Shown: positions 6,758 to 14,751 of the stretch, one piece after another | Layout: every line of letters begins with the position of its first letter | How positions within the stretch are numbered: the stretch's first letter is position 1 | Source of the DNA: Chitinophagaceae bacterium | Lineage (GTDB): Bacteria; Bacteroidota; Bacteroidia; Chitinophagales; Chitinophagaceae | Direction of reading: 5' to 3' | NCBI GenBank assembly: GCA_947483345.1 | Contig: CANKNL010000011.1 | Span: 1 to 25,134 of the forward strand | DNA: 25,134 nt | The notes under the pieces: generated by a model | The model's input: only the letters and a program-made list of their open reading frames with translations | What the model was told of the DNA's origin: nothing | The model's database searches: none | Made by a program: the position numbers and the translations under genes

Positions 6758-7378
6758 ATGAAATCAATTACAATCGAAGGACAACTGAGGACCGACAGCG
6801 GAAAAAAAGCCACCCGCCAACTTCGCTCTCAGAAAATGGTGCCAGGTGTAATTTATGGTGGTTCTAAAGAGATTAACTTCTCTGCTCCGGCAACTGCTTT
6901 TAAAGACATCGTTTATACACCCGACTTTATGGTGGCCAATGTTATTATTGACGGTAGTACTTACCGTTGTATTTTAAAAGATCTGCAGTTTCATAAAGTA
7001 TCAGACCTGTTACTGCATGTTGACTTTTTAGAGCTTGTAGAAAATAAAAAGATCGTTGCAACTTTACCCCTAAACTACATTGGGGTTCCTGCAGGTGTTA
7101 AAGCCGGTGGAAAGCTGGTTACTAAAATGAAATCTTTAAAGGTTAAATTATTTCCAAAAGACCTGAAAGAGCATATTGATGTGAACATTGAAAATCTGGA
7201 GTTAAACGAAAATATCAGGGTTGAAGATGTGATCATGGAGAATATGGAAGTATTAAATTCGCCCCGTATTCCCATTGCATCGGTTACTATGACAAGGCAA
7301 TTGAAGCAGGAAGAATCCACAGCGCCTAAAACGGCAGCTACAACGGCCACAGCACCTGCTGCCGAAGCCAAAAAATAA
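6758..7378 (+). CDS. ctc: Large-subunit ribosomal protein bL25, Ctc (long, general-stress) form
   Basis: Binds 5S rRNA in the 50S central protuberance. The 206 residues cover the N-terminal L25 beta-barrel (about 1-90: 'MKSITIEGQLRTDSGKKATRQLRSQKMVPGVIYG', then 'YRCILKDLQFHKVSDLLLHVDFLEL'). A C-terminal TL5/Ctc domain follows at about 95-185 ('ATLPLNYIGVPAGVKAGGKLVTKMKSLKVK' and 'IDVNIENLELNENIRVEDV'). It ends in an Ala/Thr/Pro-rich tail of low complexity, which is typical of this form. It follows prs on the same strand but has its own -7 box, and a strong terminator lies directly after it. Confidence 0.93.
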   Translation: MKSITIEGQLRTDSGKKATRQLRSQKMVPGVIYGGSKEINFSAPATAFKDIVYTPDFMVANVIIDGSTYRCILKDLQFHKVSDLLLHVDFLELVENKKIVATLPLNYIGVPAGVKAGGKLVTKMKSLKVKLFPKDLKEHIDVNIENLELNENIRVEDVIMENMEVLNSPRIPIASVTMTRQLKQEESTAPKTAATTATAPAAEAKK

Positions 7379-7398
7379 CATAAACTTTATATCATCAC

Positions 7399-7430
7399 AA
7401 AGCCTTTCCATTGCCGGAAAGGCTTTTTTT
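7399..7430 (+). terminator. Rho-independent terminator after ctc
   Basis: A perfect 11-bp stem, AAAGCCTTTCC (7399-7409) against 7416-7426, with a 6-base loop, ending in a run of seven T (7424-7430). Confidence 0.9.
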
Positions 7431-7461
7431 ATTTGGTAAGCCATTGCCATTAAACTTTAAT

Positions 7462-7469
7462 TACCTTTG
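7462..7469 (+). promoter_or_regulatory. Bacteroidota -7 box (TACCTTTG) for yidC
   Basis: An exact TAnnTTTG match 21 bases before the yidC ATG at 7491 and downstream of the ctc terminator. A TTTG at 7432-7435 is about 26 bases upstream, longer than the usual spacing, so the -33 element is uncertain. Confidence 0.55.
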
Positions 7470-7490
7470 CCAACTTAAAACAAGCTAAAA

Positions 7491-9335
7491 ATGGGAATGG
7501 ATAAAAATACGGTTATTGGTTTTGTATTGATTGGCGCCTTGCTGATTGCCATGTTTGTGATAAATAGCCAAAGTAACCAGGCGTATCTAACCGAGAAAAA
7601 GCGGGTTGAAGATTCCTTGTTAGCTACCATGCCAAAGCAAGATACAATGGCTGCCAAAAAAGAAGCTATTTTATTTGATTCTTTACAACTTGCAAAACAA
7701 AAATTACCTGCCGTATTTATAACCGATACGTCTAAAACAGAGCATTTAGATACCTTGGAAAATAATTTTATAAAAATTGTTTTTACCAATAAAGGCGGTC
7801 AGCCTAAAATGGTTGAATTAAAAAATTATAAAAAATTTGATGGTAAGCCAATCATTTTAGATAATGGTAAATTCAATAAGTTGTCTTATATAATTAATAC
7901 AGGCAATAACCTAACTTCTCCAACAGCCGACATTGGATTTATAAGCAGTAAAAAAATTGTGAATGCTGATAAATCGCAAAGCATTTCTTTTACTTTAAAG
8001 GATTCTGGGGGAAGAGAAGTGGTACACCAATATCTCCTCAAGCCGGATAGCTATTTGGTTGATTTTAATATCACACTCAATGGCGCCGATAAACTGATCT
8101 CTCAAAATACCCTCAATCTGTTATGGCAAACAGAAACAGCACAAATTGAAAAAGACATTAAATACGAAAGGCAACAAAGTCATTTATGTTATTTAAAGGA
8201 TGGCAGTTATGATTTTGAATATATAGGAACAGGCAGCGATAAAAAATTTGAAAAGCCTTTGGATTGGTTAGCTATAAAACAACAGTTTTTTATAACAGCC
8301 TTAACAGCTAAAAATAAATTTCAAAGTGCTGTGGTTACCTGGGTTGTGCCCGCAGATTCGTTGCACATCATTTCTCAAACAGTGGCCAATTGCAAGGTTC
8401 AGCTTAGTGGTGGGGCTATAGCTACAGTGCCTTTTCAATTATATTACGGACCAAGTGATTATAATGTATTGAGTAAGTATAATAATAAGATGGAAAACAT
8501 TGTGCCTTACGGCAGCGGTGTATTTGCATTTGTAAAATATATTAACCGCCATTTTTTATTACCGGTTTTTGATTTTTTAAGAAAATACATAGTCAGTATG
8601 GGCATGGTAATTTTATTACTAACCCTGCTGATCCGTTTAATAACGTCACCTATTTTATATAAAAGTTATTTAAGCGGCGCAAAAATGAAAGCGCTTAAAC
8701 CTGAAATAGACAGGTTAAAAGAAAAGCATGGCGATGATAAGCAGGCTTTTAGTATGGATCAGATGAAGCTCTGGAAATCGGCAGGTGTAAGTCCGCTGGG
8801 TGGGTGTTTGCCCGCACTGCTACAGATACCGATATTCATGTCGTTATACTATTTCTTTCAATCCAATATTTCGTTGAGGGCTCAAAATTTTTTATGGGCT
8901 ACCGATCTGGCTGCTTATGATTCTATTGCCACTTTACCTTTCTCCATTCCGTTTTATGGTGATCACATCAGTTTATTTACAATAACTGCAACGATAACCA
9001 GTTTAATTATTTCTATTTACAGTATGAGCACCATGCAGGATAACAGTAATCCGGTGATGAAGTACATGCCTTATATTTTTCCTGTGATGCTGTTAGGGGT
9101 TTTTAACAACCTGCCGGCTGCCTTAACCTGGTATTATACCGTTTCTAATACCATCACCCTGATATTGCAAATTGTGATTCAGAAATATATAATTAACCAT
9201 GAAAAGATACTAGCTCAAATTGAGGAAAACAGAAAGAAACCGGTGAAGCAAAGTAAATTTCAGGAACGAATGATGGCCATGCAGGACAGCAATAAGAAAC
9301 TACAGGATTTAAAGAAAAAGAACAATACGAAGTAG
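7491..9335 (+). CDS. yidC: Membrane protein insertase YidC
   Basis: Inserts and folds inner-membrane proteins, alone or with SecYEG. The 614 residues have the Gram-negative layout. An N-terminal membrane anchor (about 7-24, VIGFVLIGALLIAMFVI) is followed by a large periplasmic beta domain to about residue 340. The conserved five-segment core then contains 'VILLLTLLIRLITSPILYKSY', with the arginine of the hydrophilic groove, 'PLGGCLPALLQIPIFMSLYYFF' and 'MPYIFPVMLLGVFNNLPAALTWYY'. The C-terminus is a lysine-rich cytoplasmic tail (LKKKNNTK), as seen in this phylum. The start may really be the second ATG at 7497, because homologues commonly begin MDKNT or MDRNT. It has its own promoter box and a terminator on both sides. 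Confidence 0.96.
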   Translation: MGMDKNTVIGFVLIGALLIAMFVINSQSNQAYLTEKKRVEDSLLATMPKQDTMAAKKEAILFDSLQLAKQKLPAVFITDTSKTEHLDTLENNFIKIVFTNKGGQPKMVELKNYKKFDGKPIILDNGKFNKLSYIINTGNNLTSPTADIGFISSKKIVNADKSQSISFTLKDSGGREVVHQYLLKPDSYLVDFNITLNGADKLISQNTLNLLWQTETAQIEKDIKYERQQSHLCYLKDGSYDFEYIGTGSDKKFEKPLDWLAIKQQFFITALTAKNKFQSAVVTWVVPADSLHIISQTVANCKVQLSGGAIATVPFQLYYGPSDYNVLSKYNNKMENIVPYGSGVFAFVKYINRHFLLPVFDFLRKYIVSMGMVILLLTLLIRLITSPILYKSYLSGAKMKALKPEIDRLKEKHGDDKQAFSMDQMKLWKSAGVSPLGGCLPALLQIPIFMSLYYFFQSNISLRAQNFLWATDLAAYDSIATLPFSIPFYGDHISLFTITATITSLIISIYSMSTMQDNSNPVMKYMPYIFPVMLLGVFNNLPAALTWYYTVSNTITLILQIVIQKYIINHEKILAQIEENRKKPVKQSKFQERMMAMQDSNKKLQDLKKKNNTK

Positions 9336-9356
9336 CTGATTAGTTAACAAAATCAC

Positions 9357-9391
9357 AACCTGCAGGCTTTTAAAGGCTTTGCAGGTTTTTT
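9357..9391 (+). terminator. Rho-independent terminator after yidC
   Basis: Stem AACCTGCA (9357-9364) pairs with TGCAGGTT (9380-9387). Inner GGCTTT repeats add partial pairing, and a T tract continues to 9391. Confidence 0.8.
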
Positions 9392-9492
9392 GTTTCAGGT
9401 GATCATTAGTTTGGCACGGGATTTATGACAAGGGTATTGGACTACTTTAAAATGCAGATTGGCTTTATGTAGAAATGTATTGGGTGATGTAG

Positions 9493-9500
9493 TACCTTTA
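9493..9500 (+). promoter_or_regulatory. Probable -7 box (TACCTTTA) for the secreted protein gene
   Basis: TACCTTTA differs from TAnnTTTG only at the last base and lies 17 bases before the preferred ATG at 9518. It supports that start, since a start at 9509 would leave almost no leader. Confidence 0.4.
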
Positions 9501-9517
9501 ATTAAATAATGTTAATA

Positions 9518-10150
9518 ATGAAAATATTTATCATACTGGTTAGTTTATTGGGAAGTTCTGTTTTTGTAAAGGCTCAACGTCATATTGCTGAAGCTACCAT
9601 TGTATATAACATAAAAGGCGTTGCCATCAATGGCGCAGCATCTACCACTGTTTATTTAAAAGGAAATAGCAGTCGTACAGAAATGGTTAGTGCCCTTGGT
9701 AAGGAAATAACCATTTATAATTCGAAAACAGATAACGCGGTTATTTTAAAAGAATTTAGCGGACAAAAGTTAATGATCTCCCTTACCAGGGAAAATTGGA
9801 ACACAAAGAATAACCTGTACAGAAATATTAAATTCGAACTGAGTAACGACTATAAAACGATTGGTATTTACCGTACCAGAAAGGCAATAGCTAAAATGCC
9901 CGATGGTAAAACATTTGAAGTATTTTATGCACCCGACCTGATTGCTGCCAATAAAGAATATGATGCCACTTTCAGCAACCTGCCTGGTTTGGCTATTGAA
10001 TATGAAATTGAATCCGGACAAATGAAGTTTACTTACAGCCTTTCTAATATCAGTTACGATTCGGTTCAGGAATCATTATTTGATTTTCCAACATCAGGAT
10101 ACAGAGTAATGACGTATGATGAAAATCAAAAACTGAAAAAAGGAAACTGA
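9518..10150 (+). CDS. Secreted protein, DUF4412/GLPGLI-like
   Basis: From the ATG at 9518 the protein has 210 residues with a clear cleavable signal peptide (MKIFIILVSLLGSSVFVKAQ). An alternative ATG at 9509 would add only MLI. The mature part is a beta-rich domain: 'HIAEATIVYNIKG', 'TVYLKGNSSRTEM', 'NAVILKEFSGQKLMISLT', 'AIAKMPDGKTFEVFYAPDLI', 'FSNLPGLAIEYEIESGQMKFTYSL' and 'SLFDFPTSGYRVMTYDE'. This order resembles DUF4412 and GLPGLI-type periplasmic proteins of Bacteroidota, whose function is unknown. The family link is from pattern only. It converges on the gene at 10197-10562 with a shared bidirectional terminator between them. Confidence 0.7.
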   Translation: MKIFIILVSLLGSSVFVKAQRHIAEATIVYNIKGVAINGAASTTVYLKGNSSRTEMVSALGKEITIYNSKTDNAVILKEFSGQKLMISLTRENWNTKNNLYRNIKFELSNDYKTIGIYRTRKAIAKMPDGKTFEVFYAPDLIAANKEYDATFSNLPGLAIEYEIESGQMKFTYSLSNISYDSVQESLFDFPTSGYRVMTYDENQKLKKGN

Positions 10151-10169
10151 TAATATAAGGGGAATAAAA

Positions 10170-10193
10170 AAAAGCTTAAAAAATTAAGCTTTT
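10170..10193. terminator. Bidirectional terminator between convergent genes
   Basis: A 10-bp perfect stem, AAAAGCTTAA (10170-10179) and TTAAGCTTTT (10184-10193), with a 4-base loop. A-rich sequence precedes the stem and T-rich follows, so it can work on both strands, which fits the convergent neighbours. Confidence 0.75.
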
Positions 10194-10196
10194 ATA

Positions 10197-10562
10197 TTAA
10201 TGTGTTTTAATTATTAATTTCATCCCGGTGTATCCCTGTTTGATTTCAGGAACAGCAATTATTTGTTTGTGCGGGATAATATACACGGTGTTACCCTTTT
10301 GATAAGTTAACAAGGTATTGTTAAGCAAAGCCTTGCCATCAACCTGCTGATTGATAAGTAAACTACCGGTATACTTTAAACCTGTTTTAAGATTTAAAGC
10401 AATAGAATTTCTTAATGAATTCTTAGTGCTGATGTTGAGTTCTACTGTAGATTTGTTCTTTTTACCAATGCCTTTATCTGCCAAAGCACTGAATCCTATG
10501 CCGCTAAACATAAGAATTATCAGTATCATTTTAGATTTTGTTATCATTGGTTTAAAGTTCAT
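10197..10562 (-). CDS. Small secreted protein of unknown function
   Basis: 121 residues from the ATG at 10562. In-frame ATGs at 10547 and further in would shorten the N-terminus. A signal peptide is clear: basic N-terminus (KPMITKSK), hydrophobic core MILIILMFSGIGFSAL, cleavage near 'ALADKG'. The mature domain of about 90 residues is predicted beta-rich ('STVELNISTKNSLRNSIALN', 'YTGSLLINQ', 'TVYIIPHKQIIAVPEI', 'GMKLIIKTH'). I do not recognise the family. Two -7 boxes lie just upstream on the minus strand, so it is probably expressed on its own. Confidence 0.7.
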   Translation of the reverse strand: MNFKPMITKSKMILIILMFSGIGFSALADKGIGKKNKSTVELNISTKNSLRNSIALNLKTGLKYTGSLLINQQVDGKALLNNTLLTYQKGNTVYIIPHKQIIAVPEIKQGYTGMKLIIKTH

Positions 10563-10567
10563 TGAAG

Positions 10568-10584
10568 CAAATATATCAAATATA
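10568..10584 (-). promoter_or_regulatory. Two tandem Bacteroidota -7 boxes (TATATTTG) upstream of the small secreted protein gene
   Basis: On the minus strand TATATTTG occurs exactly at 10575-10568 and again at 10584-10577, both perfect TAnnTTTG. A TTTG at 10612-10609 lies 24 bases upstream of the distal box, slightly longer than usual. Only the distal box leaves a reasonable leader. Confidence 0.45.
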
Positions 10585-10706
10585 ATTTAGGAATACCATA
10601 CCATTCATCAAATCTTTTTACATTCTTTTAACGTTTATATTTAAAAATTGTTATTAAAAATGGGTTTTTTATTTAAAAAATCTTAATTTACAATAACCTA
10701 AAGCCA

Positions 10707-12128
10707 ATGAGTAAATATCCTTACCGTCAGGACAGAGAGGAATTAAAAGCGTTACTCCTTCAATTTGATAACCTCAAATCCGGCAAAACCAACTCCTTTA
10801 TTGAAGAAGATTCATTTGAACGTATTATTGATCATTTTGATGAGAAAGAGCAATTAAATCAGGCATTGGAAGCAGCCGATTACGGCATTGAACAATATCC
10901 ATACTCTGCCATGTTGCTTTTAAAAAAGGCTGATATATTAATTGCTTTACGACTCTATAAAGAGGCCTTATTTATACTGGATCAGGCAGAATTGCTTGAC
11001 AGTAAGGATACCAATCTGTATATTTTAAAAACGGATGCCTATCTGGCTTTGGATATGCAACAGAAAGCGGCGACTGTATTAGAAGCGGCAATTCATGATT
11101 TCGATGGTGACGAAAAACTTGATCTCCTTTTTGAACTGGCAGATGTTTATGATGACTATGAGAATTTTGAAAAAGTTTTTGATTGTTTAAAAATGATATT
11201 GGAGCAGGAACCCAACAATGAAGAGGCTTTATATAAGATCTGTTTTTGGACTGATTTTACAGGCCGTAACGAAGAGGGTATAAGATTACACCAAAAAATA
11301 ATTGACGAATTTCCTTTTAATGAACTGGCTTGGTTTAATATGGCAGCGGCTTATCAGGGTTTAAAGTTGTATGAAAAAGCAATTGATGCTTATGAATATG
11401 CGATTGCAATTGATGAAAAATTTGATTTTGCCCTGCGTAATATGGGCGACGCTTATATACGGCTGCGCAGGTATAAAGAAGCCATAGAGGTTTTAGAAAG
11501 GGTATTGGAATTAGCCAGGCCGGAGGATGTTATTTATGAGGCCATTGGGCATTGCTACGATAAAATGGGTAATTATGCCCAGGCCAGGTTTAATTACAGA
11601 AAGGCCAGTCATTTAAACAATGAGGATACGCAGTTGAACTATAAAATTGCCTGTACTTATATGAATGAGGGTATCTGGGACAGTGCCATAAAAAATCTGG
11701 AAATGGCCATGCGCATTCATCGTATGCAACCCGAATATAACCTGGCTATGGGTCAATGTTATATGGAAATGGATAAATGGGATGATGCCATTACTTATTT
11801 TGGTAATGTGGTAAGGGTAAGGCCCAAAAATATAAATGGCTGGATCGAGTTATTAAAATGCCTGTATAAAGCCGACATGCTTGAAGAGGCTCTTGAATAT
11901 ACCGGATTTGCTTTTGAACAAACCGATGGCAAACCAATTTTTCTTTTTTATAAAAGTGCCGTTTTATATGCTTTGGGTAAATCAAAAGAGGCCTTTTTGC
12001 ATTTGGAGGCCGGCATGAACAAAAATCCCAAGCTCGTTAAAAAATTCATAGAGATCAATCCATCAATTCTGCAAGTACAGCAGGTTGTGGATATTATTGC
12101 CCGTTTTAAAAAACGCAAATCTCTTTAA
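10707..12128 (+). CDS. Tetratricopeptide repeat (TPR) protein
   Basis: 473 residues, no signal peptide, rich in acidic residues, so likely cytoplasmic. From about residue 45 to 440 the sequence is a continuous superhelix of about ten 34-residue TPR units. They carry the W-LG-Y-A-P-like pattern, for example 'AWFNMAAAYQGLKLYEKAIDAYEYAI', 'ALRNMGDAYIRLRRYKEAIEVLERVL' and 'EYNLAMGQCYMEMDKWDDAITYFGNV'. Such proteins act as scaffolds for protein contacts, and nothing here identifies the partner. The C-terminal tail is basic (ARFKKRKSL). It lies 85 bases upstream of comA, which has its own promoter box, so the two may be separate units. Confidence 0.85.
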   Translation: MSKYPYRQDREELKALLLQFDNLKSGKTNSFIEEDSFERIIDHFDEKEQLNQALEAADYGIEQYPYSAMLLLKKADILIALRLYKEALFILDQAELLDSKDTNLYILKTDAYLALDMQQKAATVLEAAIHDFDGDEKLDLLFELADVYDDYENFEKVFDCLKMILEQEPNNEEALYKICFWTDFTGRNEEGIRLHQKIIDEFPFNELAWFNMAAAYQGLKLYEKAIDAYEYAIAIDEKFDFALRNMGDAYIRLRRYKEAIEVLERVLELARPEDVIYEAIGHCYDKMGNYAQARFNYRKASHLNNEDTQLNYKIACTYMNEGIWDSAIKNLEMAMRIHRMQPEYNLAMGQCYMEMDKWDDAITYFGNVVRVRPKNINGWIELLKCLYKADMLEEALEYTGFAFEQTDGKPIFLFYKSAVLYALGKSKEAFLHLEAGMNKNPKLVKKFIEINPSILQVQQVVDIIARFKKRKSL

Positions 12129-12186
12129 TTGCTTGTCTTTTCTTAAAACATGATTTAGATTATAAATTTTTTTGAAAAGCAAAGTT

Positions 12187-12194
12187 TATATTTG
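12187..12194 (+). promoter_or_regulatory. Bacteroidota -7 box (TATATTTG) for comA-aroE
   Basis: An exact TAnnTTTG match 19 bases before the ATG at 12214. A TTTG at 12171-12174 is only 12 bases upstream, shorter than typical, so the -33 element is unclear. Confidence 0.55.
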
Positions 12195-12213
12195 CATTTC
12201 ATAAAAAATCAGT

Positions 12214-12984
12214 ATGAACTTTAATCTTTCTCAAATACCAGAACGTACCCAACAACCCCGCAGTCATGGCATTACTATGGTAATGGATAAAGGGTTAAGT
12301 GTTGAAGATGCCAAAAATTTCATGAGTGCTACCCATCCGCATGTTGATGTTGTAAAACTTGGCTTTGGTACATCTTATGTTACCCCAAATTTGAAAGAAA
12401 AACTCGAGGTGTACCGGTCTTATAATATGCCCATATATTTTGGGGGTACTCTTTTTGAAGCCTTTTTAATTAGGAATCAATTTGAAGATTATATAAATGT
12501 TTGTAAGGAATATAATGTAAGTTATATGGAAGTTAGTGACGGGTCGATTGAAATACCCCATGCCGAAAAATGTGGTTACATTGAAAAGCTGGCTAAAATA
12601 GGAGTGGTTTTAAGTGAAGTGGGCAGTAAGGATGCGGCACATATAATACCCCCTTATAAATGGATCGAATTGATGCGTGCTGAACTGGAAGCAGGCTCTA
12701 CCTATGTGATTGCTGAAGCCAGAGAAGCAGGCAATGTAGGTATTTACAGGGGAACAGGCGAAGTTAGAGAAGGCTTAGTACAGGAAATCCTTACCCAAAT
12801 TCCTGAAGAAAAAATTATCTGGGAAGCCCCTCAAAAAGCGCAGCAGCTATACTTTTTAGAATTGATAGGCTGTAATGTTAACCTGGGAAATATTGCACCA
12901 AATGAAGTCATTCCTTTAGAAGCCATGCGGATTGGTTTACGTGGAGATACTTTTCATTTATATTTGAATAAAGAAACCGTGTAA
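12214..12984 (+). CDS. comA: Phosphosulfolactate synthase (ComA family)
   Basis: The family adds sulfite to phosphoenolpyruvate, making (R)-phosphosulfolactate, the first step of coenzyme M synthesis in methanogens. The 256 residues fit the family length of about 250. Conserved pieces of the TIM barrel are visible: 'VDVVKLGFGTSYV', 'PIYFGGTLFE', 'YMEVSDGSIEIP', 'VLSEVGSKD', 'VIAEAREAGNVGIYR', 'IIWEAPQKAQQ' and 'GNIAPNEVIPLEAMRIGLRGDT'. Bacteroidota do not make coenzyme M by the methanogen route, so the product probably feeds another sulfonate, possibly sulfolactate, cysteate or sulfonolipids. That is inference. The stop codon overlaps the aroE start by one base (TAATG), so the two genes are translationally coupled. 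Confidence 0.88.
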   Translation: MNFNLSQIPERTQQPRSHGITMVMDKGLSVEDAKNFMSATHPHVDVVKLGFGTSYVTPNLKEKLEVYRSYNMPIYFGGTLFEAFLIRNQFEDYINVCKEYNVSYMEVSDGSIEIPHAEKCGYIEKLAKIGVVLSEVGSKDAAHIIPPYKWIELMRAELEAGSTYVIAEAREAGNVGIYRGTGEVREGLVQEILTQIPEEKIIWEAPQKAQQLYFLELIGCNVNLGNIAPNEVIPLEAMRIGLRGDTFHLYLNKETV

Positions 12985-13724
12985 TGACAACATACGGCAC
13001 TATTGGTTTTCCATTAACCCATTCTTTTTCCAGACAATATTTTACCGATAAAATTGAACGTGAAGGAATTATTGATGCTGTTTATTATTCTTTCCCTTTA
13101 TCTACCATTGATGAATTTCCTGCATTTTTAAAAAATAATCTTACCCTTAAAGGATTAAGTGTGACGATCCCATACAAGGAACAGGTGCTGAAATATGTTA
13201 CACATCAATCAGAAGAGGTTACTCAAATTGGCGCAGCCAATTGCATTAAAATCAGAGGGGATCAATTGACAGCCTACAATACAGATATCATTGGCTTTGA
13301 AAAATCTTTTATAAAGAATTTAAAACCCGATCATAAAAAAGCGTTGGTATTAGGAACAGGCGGTGCTTCAAAAGCCGTTCAGTATGTGCTTAAAAAACTG
13401 GAGATCGATTTTTTAGTAGTGTCAAGGCATGCAAGTACATGTTCAAATTTTATACAATACAGTAAAATCACCGAAGCGGTCATTAAAGAATACGGTATCA
13501 TTATTAATGCCACTCCACTTGGGATGTCGCCGGCCGAAGAGACCTGCCCGGATTTACCTTATCATTTTTTAACAACCGGTCATTATTTATTTGACCTGGT
13601 TTATAAACCTGCCAAAACTTTATTCTTACAAAAGGGAGAGGCACAAGGAGCCATCATTGTCAATGGTTTTGAGATGCTGATTATTCAGGCTGAAGAAAAT
13701 TGGATCAGATGGAATGAAGATTAA
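12984..13724 (+). CDS. aroE: Shikimate dehydrogenase
   Basis: Reduces 3-dehydroshikimate to shikimate with NADPH in the chorismate pathway. The 246 residues are slightly short against the usual 270. Substrate-site motifs are 'FPLTHSFSRQYF' (9-20), catalytic Lys65 in 'VTIPYKEQ' (60-67), Asn86 and Asp101 ('YNTDIIGFEKS'). The NADP-binding loop is 'VLGTGGASKAVQYVL' (122-136), and 'INATPLGMSP' is the conserved C-terminal-domain segment. 'VNGFEMLIIQAEENW' is the typical C-terminal helix. The start is fixed by the TAATG overlap with comA. The stop codon overlaps the convergent thioesterase gene by four bases, leaving no room for a terminator. Confidence 0.95.
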   Translation: MTTYGTIGFPLTHSFSRQYFTDKIEREGIIDAVYYSFPLSTIDEFPAFLKNNLTLKGLSVTIPYKEQVLKYVTHQSEEVTQIGAANCIKIRGDQLTAYNTDIIGFEKSFIKNLKPDHKKALVLGTGGASKAVQYVLKKLEIDFLVVSRHASTCSNFIQYSKITEAVIKEYGIIINATPLGMSPAEETCPDLPYHFLTTGHYLFDLVYKPAKTLFLQKGEAQGAIIVNGFEMLIIQAEENWIRWNED

Positions 13725-14152
13725 CCCGTAAGGATCACTTTTAATTTTTCAGGTATGGCGACTACTTTTTTGGCGTCATAATCATAGCAAATCATGCCTG
13801 TTTTGGCATTAGCCAATAAAATGGTTTCAGCATTTCTTTTTGTAAAAAGCTGATATAACAATTCAAAACCTACCCTGGTTATTTCACCAACAGCAAGTTT
13901 TATGTCTACCACATCACCATAAAACGATTCATGTTTAAATTCAATGGCCAGTTCGCTCATGATTAAACCAATTCCTTCAATATTTAATTCGGTATAACCA
14001 TATCTATTGAGCCAGTGTACCCTGGCTTCATGTATTAACTTAACAAATGCATCATTTCCTACATGGTTGCCATAATTGATATCGGTAATGCGAATCGGTA
14101 TCAGGTAGGAATCTATGATCTGTTCTGGTATATCAATCCTTATTCTTGCCAT
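13721..14152 (-). CDS. Acyl-CoA thioesterase, hotdog fold (YbgC/4-hydroxybenzoyl-CoA thioesterase type)
   Basis: 143 residues, a single hotdog domain. The N-terminal 'IPIRITDINYGNHVGNDAFVKLIHEAR' corresponds to the FcbC/YbgC signature, with Asp24 in the place of the catalytic acid and His30 after it. It is followed by 'LIMSELAIEFKHESFYGDVVDIKLAV' and 'VGFELLYQLFTKRNAETILLANAKTGMICYD'. It hydrolyses an acyl-CoA thioester in the cytoplasm; the chain specificity cannot be read. The start lies 20 bases inside the end of rdgB on the same strand, so it is the last gene of a tight minus-strand operon. Confidence 0.85.
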   Translation of the reverse strand: MARIRIDIPEQIIDSYLIPIRITDINYGNHVGNDAFVKLIHEARVHWLNRYGYTELNIEGIGLIMSELAIEFKHESFYGDVVDIKLAVGEITRVGFELLYQLFTKRNAETILLANAKTGMICYDYDAKKVVAIPEKLKVILTG

Positions 14153-14729
14153 GGTATGTATTCAAAAAGGTTATTAATTTGGCCATTGCTTTTTTACGGT
14201 GACTGAAATTGTTTTTTTCAGACATGGCCATTTCAGCAAAAGTTTTATCACTGCCATCCGGTACAAATACAGGGTCGTATCCAAAACCATTATCACCTTT
14301 GCGGTCGTTTATGATTTTACCCGAACAAATGCCTTCAAATAAATATTCATCGCCATCAAGTATCAATGATATGACAGTTCTAAAACGGGCAGCTTTATTA
14401 GTTGTGGCATTAAGGTTCAGTAATAATTTTTCAATATTATCATCAAAACTTCTGTTGTCACCGGCATATCGGGCACTTTTTACTCCCGGTTCGCCATGTA
14501 AGGCTGCTACTTCCAGACCTGTATCTTCACTAAAACAGTTTTTGTTTGTTATATTGAAAATGACTTTTGATTTTTCTGACGCATTGGCTTCCAGGGTATC
14601 ATAGGGCTCAGGAATATCCATATCAATTCCCGATTCTTTTAAAGTGATTATTTTAAAATGCTTGTGCAGTAATGATCTTACTTCATCAATCTTGTTTTGA
14701 TTATTGGTAGCAAAAATGAGGGTATCCAT
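14133..14729 (-). CDS. rdgB: Non-canonical purine NTP pyrophosphatase (dITP/XTP diphosphatase)
   Basis: Removes dITP, ITP and XTP from the nucleotide pool by hydrolysis to the monophosphate, preventing their incorporation into nucleic acids. The 198 residues match the RdgB/HAM1 family. Motifs are 'IFATNNQNKIDEVRSLL' (5-21), 'SEDTGLEVAALHGEPGVKSARYAG' with catalytic Asp69 (67-90), 'GDNGFGYDPVFVPDGSDKTFAEM' and the C-terminal 'FSHRKKAMAKL'. It begins 22 bases after the psi-like gene ends and overlaps the thioesterase gene by 20 bases, so all three are probably one transcript. Confidence 0.96.
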   Translation of the reverse strand: MDTLIFATNNQNKIDEVRSLLHKHFKIITLKESGIDMDIPEPYDTLEANASEKSKVIFNITNKNCFSEDTGLEVAALHGEPGVKSARYAGDNRSFDDNIEKLLLNLNATTNKAARFRTVISLILDGDEYLFEGICSGKIINDRKGDNGFGYDPVFVPDGSDKTFAEMAMSEKNNFSHRKKAMAKLITFLNTYHGKNKD

Positions 14730-14751
14730 TTTTATTTTAAAATTAGTACGA

